From assembly GCF_014203535.1 (NCBI RefSeq), contig NZ_JACHJI010000004.1, forward strand, positions 186,001 through 250,000: a DNA stretch of 64,000 nucleotides, in the 5' to 3' direction. The position numbers and the translations under genes were made by a program. The notes beneath the pieces are model-generated. The model saw nothing but the letters and a program-made list of their open reading frames with translations, was not told the DNA's origin and made no database searches. Shown piece by piece: positions 23,664 through 33,800 of this stretch (the first letter of the stretch is position 1; each line of letters starts with the position of its first letter). This DNA comes from Streptomyces griseomycini (GTDB lineage: Bacteria; Actinomycetota; Actinomycetes; Streptomycetales; Streptomycetaceae).

Positions 23664-25679
23664 ATGAGCACGGTAGACGGTGCGGTCATCGGCACCACGA
23701 AGATCATTGACAACGGTCCCGCGTCGGCGCGCTGGAACCTGGTCATCATGGGCGACGGCTACAAGAACACCCAGCTGGGCCAGTTCGCCAACGATGTCCG
23801 GTCCTTCGTCAACAATTTCCTCGGTTCGGGACCCTTCAACAGGGTACCGACCGCGATCAACGTCTATCGCGTCGACGTGGCCTCCACTGACAGCGGCGCT
23901 GACGACCCCGCGACCCCGACCTGCGAGGGCACCGGAGCGGTAGCCCGGACATATTTCGACGCCTCGTTCTGCGGCGACGGCCTCCCCCACCTCTTGGTCG
24001 TCAAGAGCAGGACCGCCCTGGCTGTGGCGGGGAACCAGGTGCCCGAATGGAACCTGGTGATGGTCATCGTCAACACCACGAAGTACGGCGGATCCGGGGG
24101 AAGTGTTGCGGTCTTCTCTCTCGCGGACCGTGCCACGGAGATCGGTCTGCACGAGATGTGCCACACCGCGTTCGGTCTTGGTGACGAGTACGAGTTCTAC
24201 CGCGGCTGCGGGAGGGACACCGACCGCGACAGGCACCCGCCGATCGAGCCCTGCGAAGCCAATATCACCATCGACGGCAACCGGACCACGAACAAGTGGC
24301 GTGACCTGATCGCGGCGAACACAAGGATGCCGACGACGCAGAACGCGGACTGCAGGTTCTGCGATCCGCAGCCCAACCCCGTCGGCGCAGGCACGGTCGG
24401 TGCTTTCGAAGGTGCTCACTACTACCACTGCAAGGCGTACCGTCCGCAGTTCACCTGCCGGATGCGGGCGCTCCGCAACCCCTGGTGCGCGGTATGCGAG
24501 CGCCGCATCTACCAAACTCTTGCTCCCTATGTGAAGCCCGTCGTGAAGCGAGTAGCGGCGGTGACCCGCAATTCAGGGCGCCTGGACGCCTTCTGGGCGG
24601 GCCGGGACGCCAAGCTCTGGACCAATTGGTGGGACCAAGCCCCCGGTGGGGGCTGGAAAGAGCACTCACCCATCGATATTCCGATCCGCTTCTTGGCCCC
24701 CGAGACCTCAGTCGCCGCAGTGGCCCAGAAAGATCGTCTAGACGTCTTCTGGGAGGGCAGGGACGGCAAAATATTTAACAACTGGGCGCAGGCCCCCGGC
24801 TGGAAGTGGAAACCCCTCATGCCTGTCCCCATCGCCCACGAACTCGACTTCACCGTACCTCCTGCCCCGGGCACCAGCATCGCAGCCGTAGTCCGGACCA
24901 CCGACAATTGGAGACCAGTCGACGTCTTCTGGACCGGCACCGATTGCCAGATCTGGAGCAACCGGCGCACCGAAGCTCCCGGTGGGGACTGGAGTGACCA
25001 TGCGCCTTTCCCTATCGCTGCCGAATTCTCCACGCTCCCTGCGGAACGGACAGGCATCGCCGCGGTGTCCCGGCACTCGAATCGTCTGGACGTTTTCTGG
25101 GCGGGCAGCGATGGTCAGATCTGGAGCACCTGGTGGGAGCAAGCTCCCGACATGGGCTGGAGAGACCACTTTCCCTTCCCCATCGCCCGTGCCTTCTCCA
25201 CGCTCGCTGCGCAACGGACAGGCATCGCCGCGGTGGCCCGGAATTCGAATCATCTGGACGTTTTCTGGGCAGGCAGCGATGGTCAGATCTGGAGCACCTG
25301 GTGGGACCGAGCTCCCGACATGGGCTGGAGAGACCACTTTCCCTTCCCCATCGCCCGTGCCTTCTCCACGCTCGCCGCGGAACGGACAGGCATCGCCGCG
25401 GTGGCCCGGACCTCGAATCATCTGGACGTTTTCTGGGCAGGTCGGGACGGCAAGATCTGGACCAACTGGTGGACCCCCGGAAACGACTGGAAAGACCACC
25501 CGCCCCGCCCCATCGCCAGCCAATTTTCCGTACCGCCGGCCCCGGACACCGGCATCGCAGCCGTGGCCCGCACCAGCGGAAACCTCGACGTTTTCTGGAC
25601 CGGTACCGACGGCAACGTCTGGACCAACTGGTGGACCCCTGGAGACGACTGGAAAGACCACCCCGCCTTTACCATCTGA
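23664..25679 (+). CDS. M64-type zinc metallopeptidase with C-terminal seven-repeat lectin-like propeller
   Basis: 671 residues. The N-terminal domain (about 1-290) resembles IgA-peptidase M64 proteins: WNLVIMGDGYKNTQLGQF near the start and the zinc site HEMCHTAFGLGDEYEF near residue 163, with two His, the catalytic Glu and a downstream Asp/Glu. Several Cys pairs follow (CRFCDPQPNP, YHCKAYRPQFTCRMRAL). From about residue 294 there are seven repeats of 54-57 residues of the form AAVARxSNxLDVFWAGxDGQ-IWSTWW, as in seven-bladed PLL-type fucose-binding lectins. Repeats 4 and 5 are nearly identical in DNA (168-bp period). There is no signal peptide, which is unusual for such a peptidase. Confidence 0.85.
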   Translation: MSTVDGAVIGTTKIIDNGPASARWNLVIMGDGYKNTQLGQFANDVRSFVNNFLGSGPFNRVPTAINVYRVDVASTDSGADDPATPTCEGTGAVARTYFDASFCGDGLPHLLVVKSRTALAVAGNQVPEWNLVMVIVNTTKYGGSGGSVAVFSLADRATEIGLHEMCHTAFGLGDEYEFYRGCGRDTDRDRHPPIEPCEANITIDGNRTTNKWRDLIAANTRMPTTQNADCRFCDPQPNPVGAGTVGAFEGAHYYHCKAYRPQFTCRMRALRNPWCAVCERRIYQTLAPYVKPVVKRVAAVTRNSGRLDAFWAGRDAKLWTNWWDQAPGGGWKEHSPIDIPIRFLAPETSVAAVAQKDRLDVFWEGRDGKIFNNWAQAPGWKWKPLMPVPIAHELDFTVPPAPGTSIAAVVRTTDNWRPVDVFWTGTDCQIWSNRRTEAPGGDWSDHAPFPIAAEFSTLPAERTGIAAVSRHSNRLDVFWAGSDGQIWSTWWEQAPDMGWRDHFPFPIARAFSTLAAQRTGIAAVARNSNHLDVFWAGSDGQIWSTWWDRAPDMGWRDHFPFPIARAFSTLAAERTGIAAVARTSNHLDVFWAGRDGKIWTNWWTPGNDWKDHPPRPIASQFSVPPAPDTGIAAVARTSGNLDVFWTGTDGNVWTNWWTPGDDWKDHPAFTI

Positions 25680-26218
25680 CACCAGCACATGCCCCCGGCG
25701 GTACATGTCGGCTGTGAGAATCAGGGGCCGCATCCCCGCTTCGCCCCGCTGAACTGGGACGGTGACACGGCCCTGACGTTCGGGAAGACCTTCGGCGAGC
25801 CCGGGCTCGACACCATCCGGACCGGCACCGAGCCGGTCACCGCTGCCCGGCGGTCGATGGGCCGGACCGGCAGGAACCGGCTCGCCGAGGTCGGCGAACC
25901 GCCCAGCGACCGCGCCGGCCGCGAGCGCGACTGCCGCCACGACGGCGTCACGGGACGGGCGTCACGGGACGCGGGCCGCGCCCACCGAGGCGATCCTGCG
26001 CCGCCCACCCGCAACGCCTCCCACCCCACCCGCGCGGCGGCGCCGGAGGCCGGCCGCGCTCGGAGGACCGTTCCCGCGGCCCGCTGTCCGCGGCTGCGTG
26101 ATCCTCGGCGGGAGATCGAGGAGGACCTGGACGCGGGGGAGTCCTCCAAGGACGCCGACGGCCGGCAGCCGGTCGGCCGTCCGTGACGGGAACGGTCCGT
26201 CCCTCCGGTCCGGTGCGC
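25680..26218. other. About 540 bp without a convincing gene
   Basis: One plus-strand frame (25689-26186) stays open and contains PLNWDGDTALTFGKTFGEPG, but it has no SD, no domain I recognise and low-complexity Arg/Ala/Pro sequence afterwards. I treat it as non-coding or as decayed sequence. Confidence 0.4.
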
Positions 26219-26788
26219 TCAGTGGGGCAGGAGGGCGTCGAGAGCGTCGAGGAACACGTCCGTCATCGTTCGTGATCCGGTGCCGAACGCGGCGGCGAGC
26301 AGGTACCCCACGGCGGCGTCCTGTGCCACCGGCTCGGCGTGCTCCCCCCACGCGGCGGTGACCGAGCCGTCCCCGCGGGAAGTGAACTCGCCGATGCACT
26401 GCCTGTCCCTGAGCAGCCTGCTGGCTGTCGCGGAGCACGGCACGAGCCGGTACCGGGTGTCCGGAAGCATGACGTCCACGCGGTAGGAGCGGCGGGGGAG
26501 CCAGGCCCGGGCAGGCACGATGCGGGCCCGGCGGTCGTCGAGCGTCAGGGTGAGGTGGCCGCGGTCCCGGGTGCCGATCGGCGCGTACCGGTTGGGCGCG
26601 GCGCCCCGCGACCGGACCACCAGCGCGTGCGGCAGGTCTCCGCCCTCCACCGCCACGGAGCCCCGGTCGCCGTCGAGGCGGACCTCGATGGCACCGAAGA
26701 TCTCGTCCGTGACGACGGGAGGGCCGCCTCCCCCGCCGGTGAAGGGGGAGTCCTCCGGTTCGGGGAACGGCAGCGTCGGATCGTGCAT
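26219..26788 (-). CDS. Hypothetical protein
   Basis: A 189-residue protein, no signal peptide. It starts MHDPTLPFPEPEDSPFTGGG, then a beta-rich region (HLTLTLDDRRARIVPARAWL, RSYRVDVMLPDTRYRLVPC) and an Ala-rich C-terminal helix DAAVGYLLAAAFGTGSRTM. I do not recognise the family. A GAGGAG about 11 nt upstream supports ATG 26788, whereas ATG 26827 has no SD. It is on the same strand as and downstream of the PucR-type regulator, with about 75 bp between them, and could share its transcript. Confidence 0.65.
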   Translation of the reverse strand: MHDPTLPFPEPEDSPFTGGGGGPPVVTDEIFGAIEVRLDGDRGSVAVEGGDLPHALVVRSRGAAPNRYAPIGTRDRGHLTLTLDDRRARIVPARAWLPRRSYRVDVMLPDTRYRLVPCSATASRLLRDRQCIGEFTSRGDGSVTAAWGEHAEPVAQDAAVGYLLAAAFGTGSRTMTDVFLDALDALLPH

Positions 26789-26863
26789 CACGGGACCTGC
26801 TCCTCGGAAGCGTGCCTGCACCTCCATGGAAACAGCGCGTACGTGCGGCTGCCACGGGGCCGG

Positions 26864-27931
26864 TCAGGCCGGGGCCGGCTCGCCGGCCGGCCAGTCCAGC
26901 AGGCGGGCGCCGATCACCGCCGTCTGGAGCATGTAGCGGTGGGAGGGGTCCGAGGGGTTGGCGCCGGTGAGCTTGTGGATGCGCTCCAGGCGGTAGGTCA
27001 GGGCGCGCACGCTCAGGGAGAGGCGGCGGGCCGCCTCCGCGGAGACGCAGCCGGCGTCGAAGTACGCGGTGAGCGTGTCGAGGAGGGGCTCGGCGCCGCC
27101 GCGGGCCGTGGTGAGCGGGCCCAGGGTGTTGTGGACCAGGTCGGCCATGGCCTGGCGGTCGCGGGCCAGGACGGGGTAGACGAGCAGGTCGGCGGCGCGC
27201 AGCACCGGGTCGTCCAGCCCCAGCCGCTCGGCGATCTCCAGGGAGCTCAGCGCCTCCTCGTAGGACTGGACGACACCGCCGGGACCGGACTGCGGGCGGC
27301 CGATGGCGACCTGGCCGCCGTCGGTGGCGGCGTGCGCCTGCTTGGCGAAGTGGGTGAGGACCTCGCCCTGGTGCCCGGGCGCGATGCACAGCAGCCGCCC
27401 GTCCTTGGTGGTGAGCAGGATGCTGCGGTCCCCGAACCGGGAGATGAGGGCGCGCTCCACCTGCCGCGGCACCGGGTCGCCCTCGTCGTAGGGGACGGGT
27501 CCCCGGGCGACGGCCACCGCGTGCGCGTGGGACAGCCGCAGGCCGAAGCGTTCGGCGCGCTCGGCGAGCCGTCCCAGGTCGCTGCGGCCGTAGAGCAGGT
27601 CGTCGATGAACTCCCGCCGGGCCGCCTCCTCCTGACGCACCGCCAGCCGCTGCGCCCGCTCGTACCCCTCGGCGAAGGCGTCCACCACCTGCTGGACGGC
27701 CGCGAGCGCGGCGTCGGCCGAGTCGGAACCGCGCGGCCATGCCTCGCGGGCGGCGGACAGGTGCACGCTGACGAGGGCGCGCAGGCCGAAACCCGCCTCC
27801 GCGGCCCGCTCGCCCAGGGCCCGCCGGGAGGCGATCTCGTCCCGGGTGAGGCGTCTGCCCGTGGCCGCGACCTCGGCCAGGATGTGGGCATAGCCGTCCA
27901 GATAGTGCTCCGGAATTTCCTGTTCTGCCAC
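26864..27931 (-). CDS. PucR/CdaR-type helix-turn-helix regulator
   Basis: A 355-residue regulator. The C-terminal PucR HTH is CVSAEAARRLSLSVRALTYR followed by LERIHKLTG; a GGDEF-like CdaR middle domain occupies about residues 120-250 (VAVARGPVPYDEG, SYEEALSSLEIAERLG). The N-terminal 110 residues are helical (RsbRD-like). Such regulators respond to metabolites, and the effector is unknown here. GTG start at 27931. It is divergent from the membrane protein-flotillin operon and a long inverted repeat lies between them, so it may regulate that operon; this is a positional inference. Confidence 0.88.
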   Translation of the reverse strand: MAEQEIPEHYLDGYAHILAEVAATGRRLTRDEIASRRALGERAAEAGFGLRALVSVHLSAAREAWPRGSDSADAALAAVQQVVDAFAEGYERAQRLAVRQEEAARREFIDDLLYGRSDLGRLAERAERFGLRLSHAHAVAVARGPVPYDEGDPVPRQVERALISRFGDRSILLTTKDGRLLCIAPGHQGEVLTHFAKQAHAATDGGQVAIGRPQSGPGGVVQSYEEALSSLEIAERLGLDDPVLRAADLLVYPVLARDRQAMADLVHNTLGPLTTARGGAEPLLDTLTAYFDAGCVSAEAARRLSLSVRALTYRLERIHKLTGANPSDPSHRYMLQTAVIGARLLDWPAGEPAPA

Positions 27932-28065
27932 GCCGCCCCCTCGATCTTGACGCGTTCTTAGCGCGCCACCGGCATGGAGATCCTAAGGAACACTGCCGGA
28001 GTCCGGCAATGCGCGGACGGGCCCCCGCCGTGCAGGATGAGCCGCGGGGAGCACTGCGCAAGGTT

Positions 28066-28099
28066 CCGGTGCCGGGCACCGGCAGGTGCCCGGCACCGG
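28066..28099. promoter_or_regulatory. 15-bp perfect inverted repeat in the pucR/flotillin-operon intergenic region
   Basis: CCGGTGCCGGGCACC (28066-28080) and its exact complement (28085-28099) around GGCA. It lies about 58 nt before the ATG of the 28157 gene and 135 nt upstream of the divergent regulator. It could be an operator, a leader hairpin of the flotillin operon, or a terminator stopping antisense transcription. Confidence 0.5.
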
Positions 28100-28156
28100 G
28101 GTCGGAGGGGAGCGGTGCTGCCGCCGGTGCGAGCCGTGAACGGGAAGGGGGCCGGG

Positions 28157-28639
28157 ATGCGCACGTTCGTGGAAGCCGCCACGGGACTGCCCACCCTCCT
28201 GTTCACCGCCGCCCTCGTCGTGGTGGTCTGCTTCTGGCTGCTGGTGGCCGCCGGTCTCGCCGGCAGCCGCGCCTTCGACCCCGACGCGGACCTCGGCGCC
28301 CTCGGGATGGGCGGGGTCCCGGTCGCGGTCGCGCTCTCGCTGCTGACGGCCCTCGCCTGGCTCCTCGCCACCGGCGCGGGCGTCCTGCTGGCCGCCACCG
28401 TCCCGGACGGACCCGCCGCCGGACTGCTGCGCCCCCTCACCGCGTGCGGCGCACTGCTCGTCTCCTGGCGGCTCACCCGCCTGCTCGTGCGGCCGCTGCA
28501 CCGTCTCTTCCCGGACGAACCCGGGCCGTCGCGGTCCCCGCGCGGGCCCGGCGCGGACCGTGACGGCGCGTCACGCGCGGTGTGCCGGGCCGCGGACGGC
28601 ATCCGTCCGCGTCTGCCGCAGAACCGCAGTGCCGGCTGA
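28157..28639 (+). CDS. Small integral membrane protein upstream of flotillin (YqiJ-like position)
   Basis: 160 residues with hydrophobic segments at about 11-37 (LPTLLFTAALVVVVCFWLLV), 54-85 (VALSLLTALAWLLATGAGVL) and a weaker third near 95-105, then a basic, Pro/Arg-rich cytoplasmic tail. In many bacteria a YqiJ/NfeD-type membrane protein precedes a YqiK-type flotillin. The N-terminal helix and FDPDADLG loop resemble YqiJ, but the C-terminal OB-fold is missing or very short. ATG 28157 follows AAGGGGGCCGGG; an upstream ATG at 27974 would add non-hydrophobic, unlikely sequence. Confidence 0.7.
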   Translation: MRTFVEAATGLPTLLFTAALVVVVCFWLLVAAGLAGSRAFDPDADLGALGMGGVPVAVALSLLTALAWLLATGAGVLLAATVPDGPAAGLLRPLTACGALLVSWRLTRLLVRPLHRLFPDEPGPSRSPRGPGADRDGASRAVCRAADGIRPRLPQNRSAG

Positions 28640-28735
28640 GCCGTCTCCCCATCCACCGGACCTTCACCCGCCTCGTCGGCGAGGCACCGCTCCACCCGAA
28701 CTCCGCCCACCTCCCAGCCCATAAGGACGTGCCCC

Positions 28736-30781
28736 ATGGATGCCGCCACCGTGGGCATCGCCGTACTCGTCGGCGTCGCCCTGCTGCTCCTGCTCATCGG
28801 CCTGCTCCTCGTCACCAGACTGTTCCGCAAGGTGGAGCAGGGCAAGGCCCTGATCGTCTCCAAGACCCGCAAGGTCGACGTGACGTTCACCGGGGCGGTC
28901 GTGCTCCCGGTGCTGCACAAGGCCGAGGTGATGGACATCTCGGTGAAGACCATCGAGATCACCCGGGCCGGCAAGGAAGGGCTGATCTGCAGGGACAACA
29001 TCCGCGCGGACATCCGCATCACGTTCTTCGTCAAGGTCAACAAGACCGTGGAGGACGTCATCAAGGTCGCCCAGGCCGTCGGCACCGCGCGGGCCAGCGA
29101 CCGGAACACGCTGCAGGAGCTGTTCCACGCCAAGTTCTCCGAGGCGCTGAAGACCGTCGGCAAGCAGATGGACTTCACCGACCTGTACACCAAGCGCGAG
29201 GAACTGCGGTACCGGATCATCGAGGTCATCGGCGTCGACCTGAACGGCTACCACCTCGAGGACGCCGCGATCGACTACCTGGAGCAGACGCCGCTGACCC
29301 AGCTCGACCCGGGCAACGTCCTCGACGCGCAGGGCATCCGCAAGATCACCGAGCTGACGGCCGTGGAGCACGTCCGCACCAACGAGGCCCAGCGCAACGA
29401 GGAGAAGGAGATCACCCGGCAGAACGTCGACGCGCGCGAGGCGATCCTGGAACTGGAGCGCCGGCAGGCCGACGCCGAGATCAAGCAGAAGCGGGAGATC
29501 GAGACCGTACGGGCCCGCGAGGAGGCCGAGACCGCGCGGGTGGTGGAGGAGGAGCGGCTGCGGGCGCAGAGCGCCTTCCTGCGCACCGAGGAGCAGCTCG
29601 GCGTGCAGCGCGAGAACCAGGCCCGCGAGGTCGCCGTCGCCGCCAAGAACCGCGAGCGGGTCATCGCCGTCGAGAGCGAGCGCATCGAGAAGGACCGCAT
29701 GCTGGAGGTCATCGCCCGGGACCGGGAGACCGAACTGACCCGGATCGCCGCCGAGAAGGAGGTCGAGGCGGAGAAGCGGGAGATCGCCGAGGTCATCCGC
29801 GAGCGGGTGGCGGTGGACCGTACGGTCGCCGAGCAGGAGGAGTCGATCCTGAAGCTGCGGGCCGTGGAGGAGGCGGAGCGGCAGCGCCAGGCCGTGATCA
29901 TCGCCGCGGAGGCCGAGGCGCAGGAGAGGCTGGTCAAGGACATCAAGGCCGCCGAGGCCGCCGAGCAGGCCGCCACGCACCGCGCCGCCGAGGAACTCAC
30001 CCTCGCCGAGGCCCGGCTGAAGACCGCCGACCTGGACGCGCGGGCCAAGCTGCGGATGGCCGAGGGCATCCAGGCGGAGGCCGCGGCCGAGGGGCTGGCC
30101 GCCGTCCAGGTCCGCGACAAGGAGGCCGACGTCATCGAGAAGGCGGGCCGCGCCGAGGCCGGGGCCGCCGAGGCCCGGATGCGCGCGGAGGCCGAGGGGG
30201 CACGGGCCAGGGCACTGGCCGACGCGGAGGCGATCAGCGGGAAGCTCAGGGCGGAGGCGGCCGGCCTCACCGAGAAGGCGGCGGCGATGGCCGCCCTCGA
30301 CGAGGCCTCCCGCGGCCACGAGGAGTACCGGCTGCGGCTGGAGGCGGAGAAGGACGTCCGGCTCGCCGGACTGGAGGTGCAGCGGCAGATCGCCGAGGCA
30401 CAGGCCACGGTCCTGGCGACCGGACTGGAGAACGCGGACATCGACATCGTCGGCGGGGAGTCCGTGTTCTTCGACCGGCTGATGTCCTCGATCGCGCTCG
30501 GCAAGGGCGTGGACGGCTTCGTCCGGAACTCCGAGACCGCTCAGGCCCTCGCCGGGCCCTGGCTGGACGGCTCGGCGAGCTTCACCGACGACCTGGGCCG
30601 GATCCTGGGCGCCGTCTCGACGGCCGACGTGCGGAACCTCACGGTGTCCACGCTGCTGATGCGGCTGATGCAGCAGGGCGGCGAGAACACCGGACGGTTC
30701 GAGGAACTGATCGAGAAAGCAGGTGAGCTGGGTCTCTCGGACACACCGCTGGCCGGACTGAACGGCCGCGCCAGGGCCTGA
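28736..30781 (+). CDS. Flotillin family protein (YqiK-like)
   Basis: 681 residues. One N-terminal membrane helix (GIAVLVGVALLLLLIGLLLV) is followed by an SPFH/band-7 domain to about residue 200 (KALIVSKTRKVDVTFTGAVV, LICRDNIRADIRITFFVKV). A very long Ala/Glu/Arg coiled coil runs to about 560 and is typical of flotillins. The C-terminal domain includes ADIDIVGGESVFFDRLMSS. Flotillins form ring- or cage-like membrane scaffolds. AAGGA precedes the ATG. The gene sits between a small membrane protein and a giant AAA ATPase, and the three probably work together at the membrane. Confidence 0.92.
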   Translation: MDAATVGIAVLVGVALLLLLIGLLLVTRLFRKVEQGKALIVSKTRKVDVTFTGAVVLPVLHKAEVMDISVKTIEITRAGKEGLICRDNIRADIRITFFVKVNKTVEDVIKVAQAVGTARASDRNTLQELFHAKFSEALKTVGKQMDFTDLYTKREELRYRIIEVIGVDLNGYHLEDAAIDYLEQTPLTQLDPGNVLDAQGIRKITELTAVEHVRTNEAQRNEEKEITRQNVDAREAILELERRQADAEIKQKREIETVRAREEAETARVVEEERLRAQSAFLRTEEQLGVQRENQAREVAVAAKNRERVIAVESERIEKDRMLEVIARDRETELTRIAAEKEVEAEKREIAEVIRERVAVDRTVAEQEESILKLRAVEEAERQRQAVIIAAEAEAQERLVKDIKAAEAAEQAATHRAAEELTLAEARLKTADLDARAKLRMAEGIQAEAAAEGLAAVQVRDKEADVIEKAGRAEAGAAEARMRAEAEGARARALADAEAISGKLRAEAAGLTEKAAAMAALDEASRGHEEYRLRLEAEKDVRLAGLEVQRQIAEAQATVLATGLENADIDIVGGESVFFDRLMSSIALGKGVDGFVRNSETAQALAGPWLDGSASFTDDLGRILGAVSTADVRNLTVSTLLMRLMQQGGENTGRFEELIEKAGELGLSDTPLAGLNGRARA

Positions 30782-30794
30782 CCACCCTCCGCCC

Positions 30795-30825
30795 GGGAGC
30801 CGCCGCACAGGGGACGGCGGCTCCC
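30795..30825 (+). terminator. 11-bp hairpin between flotillin and ATPase genes (attenuator?)
   Basis: GGGAGCCGCCG (30795-30805) pairs with CGGCGGCTCCC (30815-30825) around 9 nt. It ends only 26 nt before the ATPase ATG, so it may partially terminate transcription or stabilise the flotillin mRNA and set the flotillin to ATPase ratio. Confidence 0.55.
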
Positions 30826-30851
30826 GACCGCTCCCTTCCCGAGAGGCAGCC

Positions 30852-33800
30852 ATGACCAGCAGCACCCACGAGCCCGCCGCCCGTCGGGAGGCCCCCGGCG
30901 AGGACGGCCACGCGACGGACGCCACCGCGGCCCCCGCGACGGTCGACGGCGGCGCCTACCAGGTACTGCGGGACCGCCTCGCCGCCCAGGCCGCCGAACT
31001 CGCCCGCCGCGCCGAAGCGCTGAACCACCGCCGCGCCGAGGAGTTCGGCGCGCCGGAGCTGCGCCTCACCGGCACCGAGCGCCTGCGCACCGACCGGGGC
31101 AGCGTCCCCCGCGACATCGTCGCCGTGGGCGACGTGCTCCTCTTCGGCTACGAGGCCCGCCCCCGGCCCGACCGGGACACCGCGGTCGGCGACGTCCTCG
31201 CCCCGCACGACCGCGACCTCAACCGGCTGCCCGACGACGCGGTGCCCGGACTCCTCGACGACCCCGACTTCGTCCGCGAGTTCGCCGCCCTGCACCGCTA
31301 CTACCGCCAGGCCCGCCTGCTGCGGCTGCGCCGCGTCGACGGCAAGCTCCTCGCCGTCTTCCAGACCGGCGAGAAGGCCGGCGACATCCGCGTCCTGCGC
31401 TGGTCGGTGGCCGAGGACGGCCGGGCCGCGTTCCTCGACGCACGCGGCGACCGGGACCACGCGGCCACCCCGCCCGACGGCATCGACTGGACCCCCGCCA
31501 CCCGCGAGGACCACGTGCTCGGCCGCCACCCGCACGTCTCCGTCCAGGGCGAGGTCTTCGTCGACACCCTCGGCGGCACCCTCACCGTCAAGACCGAGAA
31601 CGACACCGGCACCCCCGACGGCATCCACACCGAGCCGGTCGACGAGCCCCTGCAGTCCCTCGCCGACGCGGACATCGCCCACGCCCGCGTCGGCCCCCTG
31701 GTCCTGCTGCGGATCCTCCCCTACAAGGAGACCGCGCACCGCCACCTGGTCTTCAACACCCTCACCCGCACCGTCGTCCGCCTCGACGGCATCGGCCAGG
31801 GCTGCCGCCGGCTGCCCGAGGACCAGGGCATCGTGTTCCCCGGCGGCTACTGCCTCGCCGCCGGCACCCACAAGACGTACGAACTCGACACGGAGGGGAT
31901 GCAGTTCGAACGCGAGGTGCGCTCGCCGCACGGCGAGGACGTGCTGTACGCCTTCCACGCGCCCGGACGCGGACGGGGCCTGCTGCTGTCGTACAACCAG
32001 ATCCGCGAGGCGGTCGCCACCCCGATGGCCTGCCACGGCTGGGCGCTGTTCGACGACGGACGGCTCGTCCTGCTGCGCCCCGAGGGCGACGAACCCGCCC
32101 GCGTCCACCCCGTCCAGCTCTGGGACTCGCCCTACGTCTCCGACACCCACGCCGCCGCACAGCCCGCCGGCGAGGGGCCGCTGGCCCGGGTCGGCAACGC
32201 CGACCTCGTACGCGGCATCTCCGACTGCCTGTCCCTGGCCCGCTCCGCCGCCGAGACCACCCCGACGGCCGAGATCTACGCGACCCTGGCGGCCGCCTGC
32301 GTCCGCGCCCTGGACACCCACCACTGGCTGGGTGATCCCGAGCTCGGCGACCTGCGCGCCCCCTTGGCGCAGGTACGCGCCACCGCCGAGCAGGTGCTGG
32401 CCGAGTTCGAGACCGTACGCGACCTCACCCGCCGGGCCGCCGACGCACTCGACGAGGCGGCCGACCGGGTCGCCTCGGTGGTGCGCCGGCTGCGCGGCGA
32501 GCGACCACGCGAAGCCACCGCCTGGGTCACCGGCCTCACCGAACTGCGCCACGCCCGGGGCCACCTGCTGACCCTGAAGGGCATGCGGTACGCGGACCAC
32601 GCCCGCATCGACGCCCTGGCCGACACGGCCGAGACGGACCTCGCCTCCTTCGGGCAGCGCGCCGTCGCCTTCCTGGCCCGCGAGGACGCCTTCGCCGCCC
32701 ACCACGCGGACCTCGAACGGCTGCACGCCGACATCGAGTCGGCCACCACCGCCGCCGAGGCCGCCCCGGTCGCCGCCCGCCTCGACGAGCTCGCCGACGG
32801 ACTGCGCACGGTGACCGAGGTGGTCGCCGGGCTCGACATCGCCGACGCCACCGTCCGCACGGCCGTGCTCGAGCGGGTCGCCGAGGCCATGGGCGGCGTC
32901 AACCGCGCCCGCGCCGCCCTCGACACCCATCGCCGCGGCCTCCTCGACCGGGAGGCACGCGCCGGGTTCGCCGCCGAACTCGCCCTGCTCGGCCAGACGG
33001 TCACCGGAGCCCTCGCGGCGGCGGACGACCCCGAGGCGTGCGACGACCAGCTGACGCGTGTGCTTGTCCAGTTGGAGGCCCTGGAGTCCCGTTTCGCCGA
33101 GTTCGACGACGTCCTGGACGAGCTCGCCGCCAAGCGCACCGAGATCTACGAGGCGTTCTCCGCCCGCAAGCAGAGCCTCACCGACGCCCGCGCCCGCCGC
33201 GCCGGGCAACTCGCCTCCGCCGCCGAGCGCGTGCTGGAGACCATCGCCCGCCGCAGCGCCGCGCTCGCCGACACCGACGCGGTGAGCACCTACTTCGCCT
33301 CCGACCCGCTCGTCGCCAAGGTCCGCCGCACCGCCGACGAACTGCGCGGACTCGGCGACCGGGTGCGGGCCGAGGAACTCGACGGCCGGCTGCGGTCGGC
33401 CCACGAGGAGGCCGCCCGCGCCCTGCGCGACCGCACCGACCTCTACGCGGACGGCGGACGCACCATCCGCCTCGGCGGCCACCGCTTCGCCGTCTCCACC
33501 CAGCCCTTCGACCTCACCGTCGTCCCGCACGGCGACGGCCTCGCCGTCGCCCTCACCGGCACCGACTACCGCGCCCCCGTCACCGACCCCGCCCTCCTCG
33601 CCGACCGGCCCCTGTGGAACCGGCACCTGCCGTCCGAGTCGCCCGAGGTCTGCCGCGCCGAACACCTCGCCGCCCGGCTGCTGCACGAACACGGCCCCGA
33701 CGCCCTGACCGGCGCCGACGACCTCGCCGGCCTGGTCCGCAGGGCCGCCGAGGAGGCGTACGACGAGGGGTACGAGCGGGGCGTCCACGACCACGACGCC

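Noticed and set aside
24540..25670. Direct repeats as possible insertion-sequence ends
   Set aside because: They are in-frame repeats encoding propeller blades of about 56 residues.
25689..26186. 166-residue plus-strand ORF
   Set aside because: No SD, no recognisable domain, low-complexity second half; treated as non-coding.
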